Shown here in pieces: positions 62,249 through 64,000 of a stretch of 64,000 nt of DNA. Origin of the DNA: PALSA-270 sp963770915 (lineage in GTDB: Bacteria; Acidobacteriota; Terriglobia; Terriglobales; Acidobacteriaceae). Position 1 is the stretch's first letter, and each line of letters starts with the position of its first letter. Both the position numbers and the translations under genes were made by a program. The notes under the pieces were generated by a model, which searched no databases, was not told where the DNA came from, and worked only from the letters and a program-made list of their open reading frames with translations. Location: NCBI GenBank assembly GCA_963770915.1, contig CAVYRG010000001.1, positions 1,426,001 through 1,490,000 on the forward strand, written 5' to 3'.

Positions 62249-62333
62249 GGACGGCGGCTGGCGAGACGTGGAACCAGTCAGGCCTAGCCTGGATTTCGTG
62301 GGGTTGGCGGGAATTCTGGGTGCTTTGCTGCGC

Positions 62334-63278
62334 TCAAGATAGTGCAACGGTTCTGATCGCGCCCAAGATTCTTTCCGCCGCCTTCTCCAGCGGGCCCTCG
62401 AGCGAGAAGCCGCTGGCGCATTCGTGTCCGCCGCCGCCGAAGCTCTCGGCGACCGACGCCACATTCAGCCGGCCCTTGCTGCGCAGGCTTACGCGGTAGC
62501 GGCCGTCCGGCAGCTCGCGCAAAAATGCAGCGACCTCGACGTCACCGATTGCAAGAGCGTAGTTCACCAGGCCTTCGCAATCTTCTTCTTTCGCCTGAGA
62601 ACTCTCCATCTGCTCGCGCGTCACCCACATCAGAGCCAGCGGCCCTTCGCGCTGCAAATTGGAAAGCGCCGCGCCCAGCAGTCGCATCTTCGCGGTGGAA
62701 TGAGCGAAGTAGAGGCTGCGCGCGCAGTGCGCGGGGTCAGCCCCGGCGCGCACCAGCTCCCGCGCCAGCGTGAATGTGTGCTCGTTCGTGCCCTCGAACA
62801 TGAAGGAGCCGGTATCGGCCAGCAGCGCGGTGTACAGGCAGGTCGCGACTTCGGGCGAAATCGGAGCGTCGACCGCGCGAGCCAACCGAAATACCATCTC
62901 CGCCGTAGCCACCGCAGCGGGATCGATCCAGTTGACGTCGGCGAAGGGGCGCCCGCTCAAGTGATGATCGATGTTGATGAGAAAGCGGTTCTCCAGGCCT
63001 TCCAGCCGGGTGCGCTGCACGCTGTCGCATTCCAGGATGATGGCGGCTTCGTAGTTTCCGTTGACGCGCTCGGCTTGCACCACCTGGTCCGCAAAGGGCA
63101 GCCGCTGATAAATGCGTGGAACGCCATCGCGCAGCACGACTTGCGCCGCTTTGCCCCTGGAGCGCAGGATTTGGCAGCAGGCCAGCGCGGAGCCGACCGC
63201 GTCGCCGTCGGGCCGGGCGTGCGAGGTCAGCAAGAACCGGTCACGCTGCTCGATTTGATGGAGAACATCTTTCAACAT
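62334..63278 (-). CDS. nrnA: DHH/DHHA1 phosphoesterase, NrnA-type (nanoRNase/pAp phosphatase)
   Basis: A 314-residue DHH-family enzyme. TSHARPDGDAVGSALA and NIDHHLSGRPFADVNWID are the DHH catalytic motifs with Mn ligands, and FGGGGHECASGFSLEG is the DHHA1 motif. NrnA degrades oligoribonucleotides and pAp in the cytoplasm, also c-di-AMP-derived pApA in some bacteria. ATG 63278 has AAGGA eight bases upstream. It follows rbfA by 51 bp on the same strand, a common pairing. Confidence 0.93.
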   Translation of the reverse strand: MLKDVLHQIEQRDRFLLTSHARPDGDAVGSALACCQILRSRGKAAQVVLRDGVPRIYQRLPFADQVVQAERVNGNYEAAIILECDSVQRTRLEGLENRFLINIDHHLSGRPFADVNWIDPAAVATAEMVFRLARAVDAPISPEVATCLYTALLADTGSFMFEGTNEHTFTLARELVRAGADPAHCARSLYFAHSTAKMRLLGAALSNLQREGPLALMWVTREQMESSQAKEEDCEGLVNYALAIGDVEVAAFLRELPDGRYRVSLRSKGRLNVASVAESFGGGGHECASGFSLEGPLEKAAERILGAIRTVALS

Positions 63279-63329
63279 GCGCCAATTCCTTGTGGCCCAG
63301 GCGCCCAACGTGCATTCAGCGCCGCCGCG

Positions 63330-63692
63330 TCACCGTTTCCGCTTGGCGGCGCGGCCCAGCAATTCCTCAATTCTTGCCGTGGCTTGCCCGCCGCGGTCCA
63401 GCTGAAAAAAAAGCTCCGGCGGCCGCCTCAGATGCAGCCGCTCCGCCACTTCACGCCGGATGAATCCGACGGCGGCCATCAGTCCCTGCAGACAGCGGGC
63501 CGCTTCCTCATCGTCGCCTTCCACGGTCACGAAAACGCGGGCGGAGCGCGAATCATCGGCCAGGGCAACTTTGCTCACGCTCACGAGGCCGATGCGCGGG
63601 TCCGCGAGCTCCCCTTCGACGATGGTTTCAATTTCTTCCCGCAAGGCCTCGCCCAGGCGCCCGCGATGATACTTGAGCCCCCGCTTCTCCAC
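63330..63692 (-). CDS. rbfA: Ribosome-binding factor A
   Basis: A 120-residue RbfA, a KH-fold factor for 16S rRNA 5' end maturation and cold adaptation. LGEALREEIETIVEGELADP and RIGLVSVSKVALADDSRSAR are characteristic, as is FIRREVAERLHLRRPPELFF. The start is GTG 63692 with GAGG seven bases upstream. Normally infB precedes rbfA, but here the upstream 178 bp are non-coding and a divergent gene begins, so the nusA-infB-rbfA cluster is broken. Confidence 0.95.
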   Translation of the reverse strand: MEKRGLKYHRGRLGEALREEIETIVEGELADPRIGLVSVSKVALADDSRSARVFVTVEGDDEEAARCLQGLMAAVGFIRREVAERLHLRRPPELFFQLDRGGQATARIEELLGRAAKRKR

Positions 63693-63856
63693 ACCCGCAC
63701 CTCAGGTAAAACGCATGAGGATATCAGAAACAGTCGCCGGTTCCCAGTTCCGATTGGGGCCCTTCCCCGTACCTTGAACCAAGGAAGATGGGCGCCTGCC
63801 CGGCAAGCAGGCAGGTCTTTGTCAAGCCTCACAATCGACTTTATTCCGCAAAGTGG

Positions 63857-63862
63857 GATAAT
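63857..63862 (+). promoter_or_regulatory. Candidate -10 box, possibly leaderless start
   Basis: GATAAT (one mismatch to TATAAT), with TCGACT 16 bases upstream as a weak -35. Transcription would start within about two bases of the GTG at 63871, where no Shine-Dalgarno is seen, so the mRNA may be leaderless. Confidence 0.4.
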
Positions 63863-63870
63863 ATTGCCCG

Positions 63871-64000
63871 GTGAGAAGATTGCGTCTTTTGCCGTTCGCT
63901 TTCGTCTCTGCGCTGATAATTTTTATCCAGGGCGCGGGAAATTGCCGAAGCCCAAAGACTGGCGACCTCGGGATCAAGAGGCTCGCCTTCTGGGCTCGAG
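63871..64000 (+). CDS. Exported protein, N-terminal part only (runs off right edge)
   Basis: GTG 63871 opens a frame that is still open at the window end, giving 43 residues: MRRLRLLPFAFVSALIIFIQ, then GAGNCRSPKTGDLGIKRLAF. The Arg-rich start and hydrophobic core are a good signal peptide, possibly of a lipoprotein as a Cys follows. The family cannot be told. It is divergent from rbfA. Confidence 0.45.
   Translation, partial: MRRLRLLPFAFVSALIIFIQGAGNCRSPKTGDLGIKRLAFWAR

Noticed and set aside
63794..63812. GCCTGC/GCAGGC stem as a rho-independent terminator
   Set aside because: It is not followed by a T-tract in either direction and lies upstream of both divergent genes.

Overview
The window looks like chromosomal DNA from a member of the Acidobacteriota (probably class Terriglobia). 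This is an inference from high-GC coding, recalled family resemblance (acidobacterial OmpA-type exported proteins, TIR-Ser/Thr kinases, a DUF6677-like protein, dispersed intergenic inverted repeats) and the gene mix; no search was run. There are no rRNA or tRNA genes, CRISPR arrays, phage genes or insertion sequences. About 50 protein genes are supported, three of them doubtful or cut by an edge.

Layout. 1-5.3 kb: a partial exported protein, a lipoprotein and a TIR-Ser/Thr kinase on the minus strand, then a secreted DUF1223 protein. 5.5-9.8 kb: an RND efflux permease and its adaptor. 10-14.9 kb: a threonine-aldolase-like enzyme, then a little-known locus with a 43-residue exported peptide whose start codon sits in a hairpin, two membrane proteins, a divergent 139-residue protein and an XRE regulator, then Dps. 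15.1-21.2 kb: a complete pyruvate dehydrogenase operon (aceE-aceF-lpd). 21.3-31.1 kb: an orphan hybrid-input histidine kinase, a secreted zinc peptidase, a membrane protein, a receiver-TonB fusion and uvrB.

31.1-46.3 kb is a signalling island. One operon encodes a GAF/PAS histidine kinase, a single-domain response regulator and an NtrC-type sigma-54 activator. Downstream lies a PilZ-like / unknown / pseudo-receiver-DHp operon; divergent to the kinase lies a chemosensory operon (mcp-cheW-cheR-cheA-cheB-receiver-cheX). Both flanking operons carry the same arrangement upstream: a near-identical GTCTCA-N3-TGAGA palindrome and, about 100-140 bp further down, a TGGC-N8-TGCA element of the sigma-54 -24/-12 type. 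I therefore infer that the activator in the middle controls the operons on both sides. This is the strongest candidate in the window for an undescribed system.

46.4-64 kb is mostly housekeeping and accessory functions: a beta-propeller lipoprotein, Ku, DUF92, a metal-dependent cyclase, a YfiT-like protein, YdcF, threonylcarbamoyl-AMP synthase, a SpoU methyltransferase, RarA, a CoA-binding protein, DUF167, a POT-type transporter, an M24 peptidase, small membrane proteins, a tandem GNAT protein, an FAD-linked oxidase, NrnA and RbfA. Several intergenic gaps contain inverted repeats that look like dispersed elements of the genome.
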